Positions 42,946-43,207 of a stretch of 43,207 nt of DNA are shown here, one piece after another. Origin of the DNA: Burkholderiales bacterium RIFOXYD12_FULL_59_19. GTDB lineage: Bacteria > Pseudomonadota > Gammaproteobacteria > Burkholderiales > Burkholderiaceae_C. Position numbers and translations under genes: made by a program. The stretch's first letter is position 1. Each line of letters begins with the position of its first letter. Below the pieces are notes generated by a model that was not told the DNA's origin, searched no databases, and worked only from the letters and a program-made list of their open reading frames with translations. The DNA lies in contig MESQ01000070.1 in the NCBI GenBank assembly GCA_001771065.1, positions 1 to 43,207 on the forward strand, given 5' to 3'.

Positions 42946-43207
42946 CTACTGGACCGAACATTCCCCTTCGGTCGCGGTATCTGTGTTGGTATCTGTGCTG
43001 CTCTGGTCTGTGCCTGAGTCAGTCTGTGACGCTGTCGCAGCGGCGCCCTCTTTGGGCTTGCCTGAGGCTGGCTGATCTGTGGTGGTCGGCGTGCCTTGCT
43101 CTTGCGTGCTGATACTGCTCGTGGTCTTCTTCTTCTCGTCAAGCTTGGGGATCACCGGCGGCGGTGTGAAACCAATGCCCGGGTTGCGCGGCAGTATCAC
43201 CGGGGGC
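42946..43207 (-). CDS. C-terminal fragment of an unidentified protein
   Basis: An open frame continues past the window end (the gene's start is outside) and stops with TAG at 42946. The visible 87 residues are Pro-rich at first (PPVILPRNPGIGFTPPPVIP), then low-complexity Ser/Thr/Gln/Asp (many STT, TDT and TQT words), and end in GECSVQ. This resembles a surface or secreted protein tail. I do not recognise it. Confidence 0.55.
   Translation of the reverse strand, partial: PPVILPRNPGIGFTPPPVIPKLDEKKKTTSSISTQEQGTPTTTDQPASGKPKEGAAATASQTDSGTDQSSTDTNTDTATEGECSVQ

Overview
The window is chromosomal DNA from a betaproteobacterium, most likely family Comamonadaceae and close to Rhodoferax. This rests on the protein sequences and on conserved neighbourhoods such as ribF-ileS-lspA, rhodanese-grxC-secB-gpsA and ubiE-Tim44-ubiJ-ubiB-fmdB-DUF502-aspS-nudB. 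Genus is an inference. Most of the window is housekeeping DNA, but it holds several decayed genes and one degraded tRNA-linked island.

Layout. 1-1.08 kb: a secreted protein of unknown function, then remnants of hldD and crcB. 1.08-5.35 kb, minus strand: a complete five-gene operon for a tungsten-type aldehyde oxidoreductase of the AorABC kind (AorA with 16 cluster cysteines, AorB, AorC, a MoaD-like protein and a small AorE-like protein), with a perfect palindrome plus T-tract in its leader. 5.7-11.3 kb: mlaF without the rest of the Mla system, creA, a convergent ornithine-lipid pair (olsA/olsB) and uvrD. 11.3-12.6 kb: guaC with a terminator-like hairpin in its leader, then tRNA-Lys(CUU). 12.6-14.3 kb: island remnant with a toxin and antitoxin fused in one frame, a broken tyrosine integrase and a small membrane protein whose 3' end runs into integrase sequence. 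14.3-16.5 kb: greB, a secreted ATP-dependent DNA ligase and an HNH nuclease. 16.6-23 kb: ribF-ileS-lspA, a quinone oxidoreductase and an EamA transporter. 23.1-27.6 kb, minus: nadA, nadC, gpsA, secB, grxC and a rhodanese. 27.7-30.2 kb: a gpmA deletion remnant, ctpA and moeB. 30.2-32.6 kb, minus: a tight folE-BLUF-DUF429-nuclease operon. 32.7-42.8 kb, minus: clsB, an EEP-family hydrolase, nudB, aspS, DUF502, fmdB, ubiB, ubiJ, a Tim44-like protein, ubiE and a DUF971 protein. A C-terminal gene fragment closes the window.

How the genes connect. Molybdopterin and tungsten chemistry links the aor operon and its MoaD-like protein with MoeB. Pterin and folate synthesis links FolE and NudB, with FolE co-transcribed with a blue-light (BLUF) sensor. 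Ubiquinone synthesis is served by UbiE, UbiJ and UbiB, NAD synthesis by NadA and NadC, and membrane lipids by OlsA, OlsB, ClsB, GpsA and MlaF.

The most unusual signal is a set of apparent deletion scars in which the two ends of a gene, or of neighbouring genes, were joined: crcB, gpmA, the toxin-antitoxin pair, and the small membrane protein with the integrase. The other leading candidates are the natural toxin-antitoxin fusion with an internal ribosome-binding site, the folE-BLUF operon, the aor leader palindrome and a structured element between ubiB and fmdB. I see no CRISPR array, no rRNA and no intact insertion sequence.
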